Shown: positions 10,785 through 22,136, counted from the first letter of the stretch. The stretch: 60,000 nt of DNA from Tubulanus polymorphus (GCF_964204645.1 NC_134028.1:23226153-23286152); one strand, 5' to 3'. Numbers and translations: made by a program. The notes: generated from the letters alone by a model not told the origin.

Positions 10785-13564
10785 CTGAAATATGTTCGGC
10801 GATACATCAGCATTTAGAAAATACAACAGAAGTCAGAGAACATACATGAACGCAAATACATGTACAGAATCCATTGCCGCAGAGATGTAGTACGACAGAC
10901 CAGGGGAGCATCAGGGGCTAGAAATATAATTCATAGTATTGAAGATTGAACGGTGGTTCATACAGAATCCGACGACCAACAATATTGTAGATTAGCATAC
11001 ACAACGATATCAAGATATGTATACGATAGTTTAAATCTATAAGCAATAGAAACGTCGTTTTCTTAATATTCGGAAGAGATGTTCATTAATTTGACATTCA
11101 CGATCGCCACCGTAATGAGTTAGTCAGGCAGTAATATCGAAAGGTCTCGCTCTGTATCGGTCATCGTGTTAGTAAAATGACACCCAACTACAATTCTATA
11201 AGATAAACTACCACTATATACAATATAACTACCAACTGACACAAAATATATATTCAATAACATTATATTCATATATACGTAATAAAATCGTGGTGTAGTT
11301 TCTAATATAGTGTTGAACTTATTGGTGCATAACATCGTTGGGTGTATCATATAATATACATGTACATTATCAGCATTTCCGTATCACAGGTGTTTTAATG
11401 CACGCACGTACAAAATAAAGATTCATCATTAGAGAGACAGGATGGAGGAGGGGGTGCTGGATTATATAGATCACTGAATGCCACGATGGTTTGTAGACAT
11501 CGAACTCAATCCATCGAGTCCACAAAATGAACGTTCTGTCTATAAGAGAGTAGAGTTTGATCGATGGATTGCGTGGAATCTGATAGCGTTGTATTTACTG
11601 AGGACCCTGAAGCTAGAGATGGGTTGATAAGAAAACGGTAGATTTCTGTCACCATGCGGGGAGATACATGCGCACTGCAAGAACGGGGGCTGCATGAGCT
11701 GAAAAAAACGGGTGTGTCATCATCGATTATATCATTCATCGGGAAAAGGAACCTGAACTATATAGAAAAAATAACCAGGCCCGTGTCGAAGAGGGTTCGG
11801 GGGTGGCGAACGAACCTCCTTGAATTTTACAAGTATCCTTCAAAAAATCAGTGTAAAAATATTTGGGTCTTCAAAAAAGCTCGGCACGGGCCTGATTACT
11901 GCCAGGATCGCCACACGTTCAGTTTTCAATATGAATATATTGTTTTTTTTTCGATACCTGGCAGTTAATCGAAACTACGCAGAACTACTTTGGAGTAAAA
12001 AATCATCGAATGGTTTTCTTAAAATCTTTCAATGAAATAGATAAAATTCTACGTAGTAAAAAACTCGTGACGTGTTCATGCGTTATGATTATACTACTGA
12101 AATGTCACTACAACCAATGGAGAGATGCACCTCAGGAGGATAGCACCTTCGAATAATTTCTAGTTTTGAGACTACTATACCTTTTCCAACCACGTTAATT
12201 TCTGAAATCATAGTTTCACAGTTATATATATATATATATATAGAGAGAGATATATAGATAAAGATACATTCATGAGTGTTTCTAAATATTATATATAATG
12301 TTAGAACAGCAAAGGAGAAGTGAAATATGCCCAAAGTGTGTCCTTCCGTGAATGCTTTCTAGAAGGACATTTTTAGTAGTACACATTCCGTATTATGATG
12401 TCTCAGAATTAGAACGAAATACACAGGTCAAATCGGTGTTGATGGTGTCCGGCAGATCAGTGTGAACATCAGTGTGAGAATTGTGATACGATTTAACTTA
12501 CACTGATAGAAGGTTTTGAACTCTTGAGACAGGAGGAGAATGAAAAGACGTATTTCATGATCAGTTACGTATGCAATATGTGGTTAACATTAGAGCATCA
12601 AAGTCAAAATGACGATGATCACATCAACACAGAATTGATAGATATCTTTCGTTTGATTGTTGAATATGAATAAAGTCATTAAGTGAACTTTGAGAAATAT
12701 GTTTTTAAAGATGCCGTGGATGAAATGATTGGTTGCAAAATGGCATGCATGCTGGCAGCGCGATATGCGTATCTCATTCACTTCTTAGAGAAAACTGCAG
12801 CGATTTGCCACGAAATGTGAATTCACATTTCGTTTTATCTGAATAAATTTGTGAAAGATGAAATTGATGATGAAAAATTGAAATAAAATAGATAAATATA
12901 TGATTGAAGAGATAGCTTCCAAATCACGAAATGGACCACCACAAAAACAATTCAAAATGATTTTTATTTTTCGTGAATTCGTCGTTCTTAAACTTACTAC
13001 GGAAGAGTTTTGCTGATGAACCAGAGGTTTTTTCTGACGAGGAGATAAACATTGATTTCAAATGAGCAAATAGTATTTCGACCTTGTTTAGATTTAGAGA
13101 GGGCTTGTGTTTCACTTTAAAATTAGTTTGCCATCATCTGATCTGAAATTTTCTTTCGGAATAATTTCATCCACTTTCATCCAAAACATTTACAAATGAT
13201 GATAAACTGAATTGACTCCATAAAGACTAACAGCCTTCACCAGAACTGGGTTTACCATTAAGCACAAATAAGAAGCAAACTCGGACGTTACGCCACTGAT
13301 GATTCGAGGATTATACATTATACACAGTTTGGTACATATTCATACATAGCATAGTAAAAACATGGTCTACGTCTAATAAGTCTTCAAACAACAAGATTCC
13401 AAAAAATTGTAATATATAGACTAATATGATAATTGAATTGTTAGTTTTAATTCGTATATATGATTATTATGCATCAGGCATGGATGTATCTAGTTATATT
13501 CGCATTCATTTTTATCATTCGAAATATTCCTCTGAGCTCGAAAGCAATCGTTTCAGATACCTAC
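10785..13564 (-). other. Cav3 intron before IIIS1
   Basis: A 2.8-kb AT-rich intron with a TA/GA microsatellite near 12220-12260. Two weak exon-like segments (near 10870-10920 and 12999-13036) were examined and rejected on phase. Confidence 0.7.
12220..12262. repeat. TA/GA microsatellite
   Basis: A TA dinucleotide run passing into GAGAGA and TATAGATA. Intronic. Confidence 0.85.
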
Positions 13565-13913
13565 CACTTCATCCATCGCATCCAGATCTTGGCCGTCTTC
13601 GCTCTCTTCTTCGGTGACCTTGACCTGTGGTACGTCGTTCAGGTTGTTCTGTTTGTATTCGTCTTTCGGAGTTCCGCTTCCGATTGAGTTTTGGGGACTC
13701 AGCGTGCAGCGACTGTTGATCGAGTTTTGTCGACTCAGGGTCAGCGAGTTGTTACGACTCAAGTTACTGCGGTAACTAGTTACCGAGTTCTGGCGACTCA
13801 AATCGCCGTGACGCTTGATCGAATTCCGAGGACTCAGCGTCTTGAGACTTTTGATGGAATTTTGAGGACTTAATGCCCTTTGATTATTCAGCGGGGCATG
13901 TCCATTACAATCA
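13565..13913 (-). CDS. Cav3: Cav3 exon: II-III linker with six LSxxNS repeats
   Basis: A 349-nt exon beginning SDCNGHAPLNNQRA; the DCNG motif is shared with the human Cav3.1 linker. Six copies of LS(P/R)xNS(I/V/L) follow within about 65 residues: LSPQNSI, LSPRNSI, LSRQNSV, LSRNNSL, LSRQNSI and LSPQNSI. The exon ends in an acidic EEESEDGQDLDAMDEV. The donor used is GTAGGT after GTG, because only this keeps phase 0 into the next exon. A second GT donor (GTATCT) lies 4 nt downstream. Acceptor TCTATTTTCAG. Confidence 0.92.
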
Positions 13914-16063
13914 CTGAAAATAGAAATTTCACATTTCATATTCACCGACTAGAAAATTGTCTGCAAGAAGGTCAAGGTCGCATGGGCAATTTTGCCAAAC
14001 AGAAAATCAGATATCTACTGAACGGTTATTCCGTTAAAAACAATGAAATTGTGCTTTTTTCAGGTATTCTACACAATGAATGGCGTTGTTAGAATCATAA
14101 GATGATTTTTTTTTCAATTATTTCTAGCAAATTATACAAATAAATATAAATTCAATCGTCTTCATGAAGGCAAATTATGTTTATCTTTATCAAATTGCAC
14201 TAGTGAACTACTGCTGCTAACTGTTATGAATTCGGAATGAAGAAAATCGGTTTTTTTAGTGAGTGAAAGGACTGCACAAAAGGATGGATGGTCATTGTGT
14301 GAGTTGAGAGATAATCCATGCGTCTCGTACAACGACATTCACGGCACACTGGGAACTTCATCATCCATCACCTTACATGCCCACGAATGTACAAGCTCAA
14401 GATGTAACAAAAGATAATAATGTCATGTCTAAGGGGGCAATTACAATATATGCATACATCATACTCTGCTTTTAAAAAAAATAATCAGATAGCATACGAA
14501 ATGACAAGGGAATATCAAACTGAATTACTGGATCATTTTGTTCACAAAAATCAGTGCAATGTGAAAACCTTCTATACACTAGAGATCTAGTTACGATGGT
14601 CATCATCTGGTCAAGGGGTATATTGACGGTGCTGGGGTCACAAATGCAATCTCGTACCGCAAGGACAATTTATCAAGTCAATCTAAATATTGAATGGTTG
14701 TTTTTTAGTTCATGCTGGTCTTGTTCATTTTATGGTCGGTCGGTGCAAAGCAAACTCAAACCAACCAACGTCAAAATGGCGTCAAATCGTTCCTAGAAAA
14801 GACTCTGCGGACAGCATGCAATTAATGTTGATGGATATATACGGTTTGTGTGTGAACTGGGGGAAACAATACAGTGTATCATGCACTGGTGATCAAAACA
14901 CGGGAAAATGTTTTTGGCGATCGGTCACCAAACATCACCGAATCGTAGATTTGTATACCTATAAGTCGGACTACTAGTACAACTAGAATTTGGTGTCTTG
15001 CACGTGTATATAACGGAACACTGCAGATTATCTGTGCTGCCCTTGACACCTAGAACCAAGATACGCGGGGGCGGTGGGCGAACAGTAACCACATTGCTAG
15101 CGGAAAAAAAAAGAAAAAAGAGAAATGTCACAAAAACAGAGAAGAGAGAAACGAGAAACTAGGCTGAAAATGCACAGCGTATATAGAGTCAAGAATCTTC
15201 AATATGTGTGTATTTGTCACTGTTGAAATTCTGTGCTCATTTTTGCATTTTCATATTCTATTTGTAAAAAAAAAACACATCGCGAAATAGATTCTCTCGT
15301 ACCTGAAAAAATAGGTTACAGTTGTAGTAGAACTACAGCGACGGAGACAAGAAAAATAAGATACATTAAAGAGAGCTACGGAAAGTCTTGCGCTGATCGG
15401 ACAATATTGAAAGTTCTAATCTAAAAAAGCCGTCGAGAGTTCTATGAGTTTATCATTGAAAAGCGGGGGATTTTCGTCAGCAAGAGGCGCTAAAATCTCA
15501 TAATATATAGGACTAGCAAATTCAGAATATCGGACATCCTGACTACACTGCCTTTACATTCGGTTTGTAGCGATGGTAAAAAGTTGGTAAAGAAACAACA
15601 AAGAAACCAAGTGAAGAACGGGCGGTAAATAAGTTCACCAGTTCATCAATGTTATACAGTTAACAAACACAATTGATTTAGTACATTGATCGCACATGCA
15701 GAAAACATCGAAATCAATAAACAAATCGGTATTTACATCGTTAATCTGAAAAATGGAAGAGATCTAAGTTAGTCAGCACTACTGGAGATGACTGAATGAA
15801 TCACGAGAGTGATGATGAAGATGTTGACGATGGCAATGATAGCAATAGGGAAGTTTCCAGTTTCCAGGCGCCATTTTGAGGCGGTCCTGCGGGTTGGCCT
15901 CAAAATGGCGCCTAGAAAACTTCCCTATTCTTAAAGCATGCTTAACACACACACATTGCAGCCTATTTCAGTGTGGTTAATTTCAAGTCATTTCAGTAAC
16001 CACCGCAAGTGAGATACGCTTATCGTAGCTTCATTCGTCAATGGTCAAAATCTAATACTTTAC
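13914..16063 (-). other. Cav3 intron in the II-III linker with a strong hairpin
   Basis: A 2.15-kb intron. Its main feature is the palindromic element at 15844-15929, listed separately. The rest shows nothing recognisable. Confidence 0.75.
15844..15929. repeat. Near-perfect hairpin (inverted repeat) in a Cav3 intron
   Basis: The left arm starts AATAGGGAAGTTT and continues into CCAGGCGCCATTTTGAGGC. The right arm starts GCCTCAAAATGGCGCCT and ends AAACTTCCCTATT. The arms are about 35 nt around a loop of about 14 nt, with a small unpaired insertion in the left arm. It may be a small non-autonomous foldback transposon. The transcript would form a long stable stem, a candidate double-stranded RNA substrate. 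Confidence 0.85.
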
Positions 16064-16266
16064 CTGTAATTATTGGAATTTCTTCGACTGGAATGGTACG
16101 ACTTTTGACTAACGTTATCCCCTTCATCGGCGCTATCGCTCTCATCCACTAAACTCGTCTTATCGCCTTTATTTTTGTTCTTCAGGCGCCACGAATTGTT
16201 CTTGCTGCCCGTTCGTTTCAGCCCCGGAGAATTTTTCGGCGAATTTCGTAAACTGCTGCGATTGCT
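16064..16266 (-). CDS. Cav3: Cav3 exon: II-III linker, basic Ser/Asn-rich segment
   Basis: A 203-nt exon encoding SNRSSLRNSPKNSPGLKRTG, SKNNSWRLKNKNKGDKTSLV, DESDSADEGDN and YHSSRRNSNNYR. Several RNS, RRNS and SP sites are candidate phosphorylation positions, and a short acidic patch interrupts the basic run. It enters in phase 0 and ends with AG. GC content is higher than in the surrounding introns. Acceptor TCCTCGCAG, donor GTAAAG. Confidence 0.9.
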
Positions 16267-16475
16267 CTGCGAGGAAAAGGAAGGTCGAGAATGTCACCGA
16301 GCGTTGGGACGATCTTTCTCCCTGGGGCCAGTTTTATAGACAAGCGCTGACTTCAAAACAGGAGGAGTTGACTCAATTGACTACGAATTGACCTAACCGT
16401 CGATCGGGTTGAAAGTAACGCTCGTCTATAGAACAAGGTCATGGTATCATTTGAAAGTAAATCGCTTAAACTTAC

Positions 16476-16714
16476 AGACGCTTTATCCAAGGAATCGATG
16501 GACGCTGAACTCATATGAAATGATTGGGTAATTGCTAGTTTATTGTTTATGTCTTTCGGTGCAGTGAGAGCTTCGTTCGGTGAGCCTTGAGGAGTAGCCA
16601 TGGGCGTAGCGGCTGTGTGCGTTATGATCGGCGGTGGATTCAGTGGACCATCATTAGTTACGTTGATATCTTTGATAGTTATATCACAGGGACTCAGTCC
16701 TAACATCTTACGCT
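16476..16714 (-). CDS. Cav3: Cav3 exon: II-III linker with the conserved IITHTAATPM motif
   Basis: The exon reads RKMLGLSPCDITIKDINVTN, DGPLNPPPIITHTAATPMAT and PQGSPNEALTAP, then QSFHMSSASIDSLDKAS. The PPIITHTAATPM block is a recognisable match to the vertebrate Cav3 linker, where it sits in the same order between IIS6 and the Ser/Arg-rich region. Two bases complete the previous codon and the exon ends in phase 0. Acceptor GTTTTCAG, donor GTAAGT. Confidence 0.92.
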
Positions 16715-16799
16715 CTGAAAACGATTTACAAATATATATTCGAGTAAAGATCTATTGACGTTGTCTTTCTGACTCGTAAATGAGAGAAAATGGTAATAC

Positions 16800-16896
16800 C
16801 TTTTTCTTGATTATTTTTGAGATCATCTAATTGCTTCTTTTGTTCTTCTTCCAGTTTTTTCTTCTCTTCTTCTTTCTCTTTTTTCTTCTCTTCACC
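16800..16896 (-). CDS. Cav3: Cav3 exon: Lys/Glu-rich start of the II-III linker
   Basis: A 97-nt exon encoding GEEKKKEKEEEKKKLEEEQK, then KQLDDLKNNQEK. Almost every residue is charged; the alternating K/E pattern predicts a single solvent-exposed helix rather than a folded domain. Vertebrate Cav3 channels have no equally pure K/E block here that I recall. Phase 0 in, phase 1 out, with a leftover G giving a glutamate across the junction. Acceptor GATCATCAG, donor GTATTA. It could be a cassette, but skipping it would shift the frame (97 nt), so it is probably constitutive. Confidence 0.88.
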
Positions 16897-17174
16897 CTGA
16901 TGATCAAAAGCGGCAAAATCATTCATATTTTACACTTTATTGTATTCAAAAAGAGCTTTTCAAAAGTTGTAGGCACAAAAATATGAATGGCACGTTATTT
17001 CTATACCCTTTTAATACAGCAAATAATCAAGAGTTAATATATATCTAATCAATTCAGACTCTTGAACTAGTCCGGGAAGTTAATAAGGATTTCATTTAAG
17101 GAGGTTTTAAAAACCACTTTCGCGCGGGCACACTGGCTAGCCCCTGAAGGGTTTAAGAGTTTCTTGGTACGTAC

Positions 17175-17330
17175 CTCAGCAGAAAAGCCTTCGACTAAGA
17201 TAGCGACCAGCAGGTTGAACAGTACATAATTACCGAAGGTCATCAAAGCTATAAAGTAGAGAGCTGCCCAAGCCGATGTTTTCTCCATACCATTGTACAA
17301 AACGGTGTTCCAATCTTCTTGCGTGAGGAT
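17175..17330 (-). CDS. Cav3: Cav3 exon: D2 selectivity filter (Glu) and IIS6
   Basis: The exon reads [20 protein letters not shown], then [20 protein letters not shown] and [12 protein letters not shown]. The glutamate of QEDW is the domain II filter residue. Phase is 0 at both ends, following either turret exon. Acceptor ATTTTTTAG, donor GTACGT. IIS6 ends in the conserved VEGF. Confidence 0.96.
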
Positions 17331-18789
17331 CTAAAAAATCATAAGAATGCAACTTCTAATGCTTGAAGACATTACGGATCAAAATGTCATCAATCAATTC
17401 AATTCACAAATATATACCACAGTTAAGTCATAAATATAACACCATCAAATGATACTTACATGTAGCCTGTAAACAGGAACAGTTTTAAACATTTGATTAA
17501 ACAAATTTTCTAGCAAACCATGCGGATAGAAAACTGAAGTGTAGCATGCATGAAGCATCAGTGAGCGGAAGAAAAGATTGGAAATATGGTAGTATGGTAG
17601 AATGAAGTGAATATGAAGGTGAGCTGGATTCTTTTTTTCTTTTTATCTACTTACCATATCAACTTGACACAATCAGAACTAACAACCGACGATTTCAAAT
17701 GAAGAAACATCGAACTTATTTTGACTATATATACTGTTACATTAGATGTACATTTCTAGTTCTCTTGTTTAGCCCAGGTGAGGACATTAACATTTCAGGC
17801 AAACCATCTATAAATGTTTCTAGCTTCTATTCGACGCGATAGCACAAATGCGATCGTAACTTATCCATACTTAGGATTGTAAATCCCCTCATTTGATGCT
17901 TGGTCACATCTCCTTAGCTTAGCAGTAGTTCGTTCAGGAGGTGACTGGGGACCGGATCTGACCAGATAATCTTGATATGTTCTCATCAGCTTCATGATGT
18001 TTTTAGCAGGCAAGGTTGGGGCATCGTATGCTTGATTTTGTGGATCTACTTGTGTGATAAGTGAATTGATTTCATGCAGGAATCATACTTTCAGTATATT
18101 TTTGTTCATTCCGCTATTATTCACAATTTACAACATAAAGAATCGGCATAAATATACACCATATAGTAAGTATAGAAAATGTCTGTGAATATGTGTGCAG
18201 GGGTCGGCGGTAGGGCTTTTAGATCTTGGATGTTTTAAAATTCAACATTAATTCTTTTCCAAGAAGTTATCTGTACAAAGCAGACCAATAAATCAAAATA
18301 GCCATCAGGCAGCCAAAACCAGAGAAAGGTCGCATTTCTCAGTCTCTATCGATAACATTCAGATATATGGACATTTAAGGCAGAAAGTCAGAATTTCATA
18401 TTTCAGATAAAAGGCAGAATATAGAAAAATCAGAAGATTGCAATGATTGAATTATAGCAGCAGCTGACATCAAAATTCAGTTGAAAATTCCCGATTATTG
18501 ACCAAACATACAAAGCGTATTGAGATTGTAGTAGAAATTCATTCAAATTGCGCATACATCCAAGTTTGTTTTTAAATAATGGTAATATACATATTGCAAA
18601 TAATTGAAGATGGCGAATACTTTCAGAGTTGCAACATCACAAACACAAGTATGTTTATGATGGTTGAATATAGTTTGCAATTTGTATAGTTCTTTTGTAT
18701 TGAAGGGTTGAGTATGATATAAGTACAACGCTAGACGTACACAAGTAGGCAGGCAGACGGATTATCCGTCGATGACTCGTTTACGTTAC
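17331..18789 (-). other. Cav3 intron between the 3' D2 turret exon and the D2 filter exon
   Basis: A 1.46-kb AT-rich intron with no coding-like segment. It would be spliced as part of a longer intron when the 5' turret exon is chosen. Confidence 0.75.
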
Positions 18790-18943
18790 CTGAAAAACTG
18801 TTACAAATGCCCACAACAATGTGTCGAAGTTCTGTCGTTCACATTTACACAAAAATGTACTGTTGAATGACTGACCGCAAGGGCAGTCCGTACCATCCGG
18901 GAGCGAACACAATTTCCCGCCAAACAAATGCATGCCCAGTACA
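18790..18943 (-). CDS. Cav3: Cav3 alternative exon, 3' copy: D2 turret, cysteine-rich form
   Basis: A 154-nt exon with the same phases as the exon at 20376-20514. It encodes [35 protein letters not shown] and [17 protein letters not shown]. It is five residues longer, with five cysteines including CPC and CKC, and an NST glycosylation site. It lacks the cysteine of the GCKF motif and has GGKL instead. The two copies are clearly homologous at their ends and unrelated in the turret centre, so the duplication is old, unlike the D1 pair. Acceptor CTCTTAG, donor GTAACG. Confidence 0.92.
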
Positions 18944-20375
18944 CTAAGAGGCAACGAAAAACAGGAAACATGTAGCAACTATAACGTGTGAGTTGTGAAG
19001 ACCGTGGGTACAGTCATCAGAGACGTCAGGAGGACCTGTTCGGCTGTTCGGGGGTAGAGGTGAAAGTAGATGAGGTCGCGGCGGAGATGATGAATGTTGT
19101 TTGAATAAGTAAGTGCTCAGAGGGTGAGAGAGAGAGATATATATACGTATATAGAGATAGACAAAGACACGGATGAAAGTAATGAAGATATGAACATTAT
19201 AGACGACATATTGTATTCCAGCAAGAAATTGTTAACGTGGCGATAAACTAAGTATCCAATACCATTCATGGGTTACATCTGGACCGGTCGAATCCAATCT
19301 TAATTGGTCCAAAATAGGCTTGGCATGAAGCAAAAACGTGATGATGTTTTAACTGTGCCCTTGGATTTGACGGATAAAGATCAACGGCTGGCAATACGAA
19401 TTCTTTGCTTAGACATTTAGTTCATTTTAGTCGTTTATACATCGGCGTTCTGAATTACATCGCATCTTAAGAATGATTGCTTCGATCAAAGAACAGTAGA
19501 CCTGAATTCAGTTCAGATAGAGGAATAGGCGCTGTATAACGTCTGAAACACCAACCCAGAACCACCAGGCAGTTTAAAACACGTCTATCAAAATACAATT
19601 TCTACACTCCGCCACGAGAGCGTGGCTAATCGTATTCCGAGTCAATTACATCATCATTACAGAGTAATTTGCTGCATTCCAATCAATTTCTTACCCAACC
19701 CATAGAAATGTAGTTTCGTATCCCAACCCACCGTAGCATGCACAACCATAGCACTTTTGTCATCCGTTTAGTTGAAGCAGGGGGAAGCTTCTAACTGGTC
19801 GAAGCAAAAATATTCATTTTACGTCGAATTCTAATATGCCAGGGAGAAATTCCAGTTGAGATGCAACAAACTATATAATAGCATCGATTTACCAGTCTCT
19901 TTGTAAATTGGAAAAGATTCTGGATTGTATTCAAAATTCACCTGTTAAATTGTACGCGAGACTGATATACCGAGCGACATTTCTTTTAAACACTGAGTTT
20001 GGTGATTTGGTGCTGAAACAATAAGAAAAGCATAGCTTCGTGTTAGTAAAAAACATCATAGTCAAAGCCCACACTGAATGAGAGTTCCGTCGAAAGCAAG
20101 AGAGATAGAGATAGAGAGAGATTCACATACCAAAGAGTAATGACATGATCAGTATGGATGCGCCAGCCGCCACCAGTGCAAATACAGTGTTTATCATCAG
20201 AACAATTTCGATATACAGAAAATATATCTTAGATACGAAAATACATTGGAGAATGGGAGAGGGATGGGGCGCTGTAACTGGTCCATACAGATCAGATCAC
20301 TGTTGAAAGTTTCCGAAAAGCGCGCATTTCACAATGAAACCTGATCCCATCATGCAGTAGTGCCGATTACTGTAC
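18944..20375 (-). other. Cav3 intron between the two alternative D2 turret exons
   Basis: A 1.43-kb AT-rich intron with short GA-rich tracts near 19120-19160 and 20095-20125. At this length steric hindrance cannot explain exclusive choice, in contrast to the D1 pair. Confidence 0.75.
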
Positions 20376-20514
20376 CTGGAACACTGTAATAATCGCCCAT
20401 AGTAATGTATCAAAATTCTTCCTATCACAACGACGATGTCGACGAGTATTGGTCAGGCGAAACGACATGTCTTTCTCACAGAATTTACATCCAAACAGGT
20501 TCATTCCCAGAATA
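20376..20514 (-). CDS. Cav3: Cav3 alternative exon, 5' copy: D2 turret, short form
   Basis: A 139-nt exon, phase 2 in and phase 0 out. It encodes [20 protein letters not shown], a basic NTRRHRRC stretch and [17 protein letters not shown]. The turret has three cysteines. The last segment is closest to the vertebrate form. It is the alternative of the exon at 18790-18943, with the same position, phases and flanking motifs. In molluscan Cav3 (Lymnaea LCav3) an equivalent pair, exons 12a and 12b, alters sodium permeability; which member this corresponds to was not determined. Acceptor TGTACAG, donor GTACAG. Confidence 0.93.
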
Positions 20515-21502
20515 CTGTACATTAAAATAAAACAATCGTACGATAAAGGTGCGAAGTTTGGGATTGAGTGATTGTCGCGCTGCAGACGTCCGAATCCGCG
20601 GCACCGAATGAAGTCGATCCGTCCGGTCATGCAGTTATATTCAAACATTCCGAGTGTTTCGAGGAGGGTAAAGAAACCATAAAAACTATCGCCAATACAA
20701 AAAACCCGTAATAACGATGAATACAAGTAATAATAATAAAACGAATATTAAAGATTGTCGATTTTACGGACGAACAAACGCGCACAAACATGACAAAAAG
20801 CCTGAAATATATCTCGAAGCGGAATCAGTGCAGAAAAAGATCTAGCGACCACCACATGAAAAATCATTAATTAGTATAAAAAGACAACTTCATGATCGGA
20901 AAAAATGGTTCATTTTATCCCCAAATCATTCCAACATGGCGAGTATATGGAAATTGAATATTTTGATTTTCATATTTGAGTGCATATCATATTAAAATGT
21001 TGGAATGATTCGTTGATAACATGAGGGGAGAAAGAGAGAGAGAGAGAACGCACACGATTACAAGTACCACATTATTACAAATGGACCACGGTAGAAGGAA
21101 GGACTGAGGAAAGGTAGAAGACTGTGGTGTGTTACGAGTGAAAATGTAACATAGACGCGAACGCAATCATCGAGGTCATAACAGCCATCAACTACAGGGT
21201 ATCAAACCTTAGATTATTAAGGTATGAAACCCGTCCGAATCTAACGATTGAAAATCGACTAATTTTCATAAAACTGACTGCTGCAGTAGTTTCAATATGG
21301 TTTAAGGCATATTCTCAAAACTCCAGACCTTCTTGTGACAGGGTTAATTAGGATTTTCGGGGTTAACATTAAAAAAACAGGTCACTCCAACATTCTGAAA
21401 TAGATCTTTTCGTCATTTAACATTTAAGCGGAATTGATTATTTTGAATTAGAATATTCTAAGTTCGGTAAGTAAATCGTATTCTATTTCATTCGAGACTC
21501 AC
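20515..21502 (-). other. Cav3 intron between IIS5 and the D2 turret
   Basis: A 988-nt intron. It contains a 14-bp perfect inverted repeat (20924-20937 against 20997-21010) and a GA microsatellite near 21030-21048. Confidence 0.75.
20924..21010. repeat. 14-bp perfect inverted repeat
   Basis: AATCATTCCAACAT at 20924-20937 is the exact reverse complement of ATGTTGGAATGATT at 20997-21010, with 59 nt between. It may mark the ends of a very small inserted element. Confidence 0.7.
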
Positions 21503-21688
21503 CTAAATATAAACATAAACAGAACCAATAGCGCAAAAAATGTAGCCACATTGTCCATAGTTCTGAGCATCACAACTAGCTGGCGCCTGAGCGCAGGCAT
21601 GAATCGTACCAGTTTCAATATACGCAATAGACGGAATGTTCGTAATACGGAAAGACCTCCTTCTCCACCCTGTGCTAACTCAACAAGA
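21503..21688 (-). CDS. Cav3: Cav3 exon: IIS4, S4-S5 linker and IIS5
   Basis: The exon encodes [20 protein letters not shown], then [20 protein letters not shown] with the D2 voltage-sensor arginines, then [20 protein letters not shown]. The [13 protein letters not shown] and PALRRQLVV blocks are near-invariant in Cav3. It ends with AG, which accepts T from either of two downstream alternative exons (20376-20514 or 18790-18943). Donor GTGAGT. Confidence 0.96.
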
Positions 21689-21896
21689 CTGAAATACATC
21701 AAATACATCTTCATTAATTCACGCTTTTATCGTTTGTCCCAGTCCGTTGTCTCGCGGTCGTTATTCATAAATTCATTATAGATATACATAGCATTTATAC
21801 AAATACATCTCGGTCCCGGGAGTGATACATATATGCAACATCAGCGACTTGTTTATTACTGTTCGGTATAAAAAATGGCTGTCCGCATACACCTAC

Positions 21897-22048
21897 CTAA
21901 GTATCACAATAAAACCATCGAAAACATTGAAACCGTTGCTTATGTAACCGAACACACCGTCGGCTAGGATTTTCATCAACATTTCAGTCGCGAACAAGGC
22001 GCTAAAGAACAAGTTGCTGTTTTCTAAGATATCGGTTAGGTACGGAGG
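21897..22048 (-). CDS. Cav3: Cav3 exon: IIS2-IIS3
   Basis: The exon reads [20 protein letters not shown], then [20 protein letters not shown] and [10 protein letters not shown]. The acidic residue in the TEMLMK segment is a standard S2 gating-charge counter-residue, and the NVFDG motif marks S3. It ends with AG completed by T of the next exon. Acceptor CTCTTCAG, donor GTAGGT. Confidence 0.95.
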
Positions 22049-22136
22049 CTGAAGAGAAATATTGAAAATATATATACATAGTCCTAAATAGGAGACGAAA
22101 TGGACGGAAAATTTTGCTACGATTTTCGAAAAATAC

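Noticed and set aside
10870-10918. Acceptor-like CTAG and open frame (APDAPLVCRTTSLRQW) upstream of the domain III exons
   Set aside because: No donor gives the phase needed to enter the exon at 10784, and a direct join from 13565 keeps the frame without it.
12999-13036. Short segment with GTCAG acceptor and GTAAGT donor (EKTSGSSAKLFR)
   Set aside because: Its length leaves the wrong phase for the next exon, and the frame and composition look intronic.
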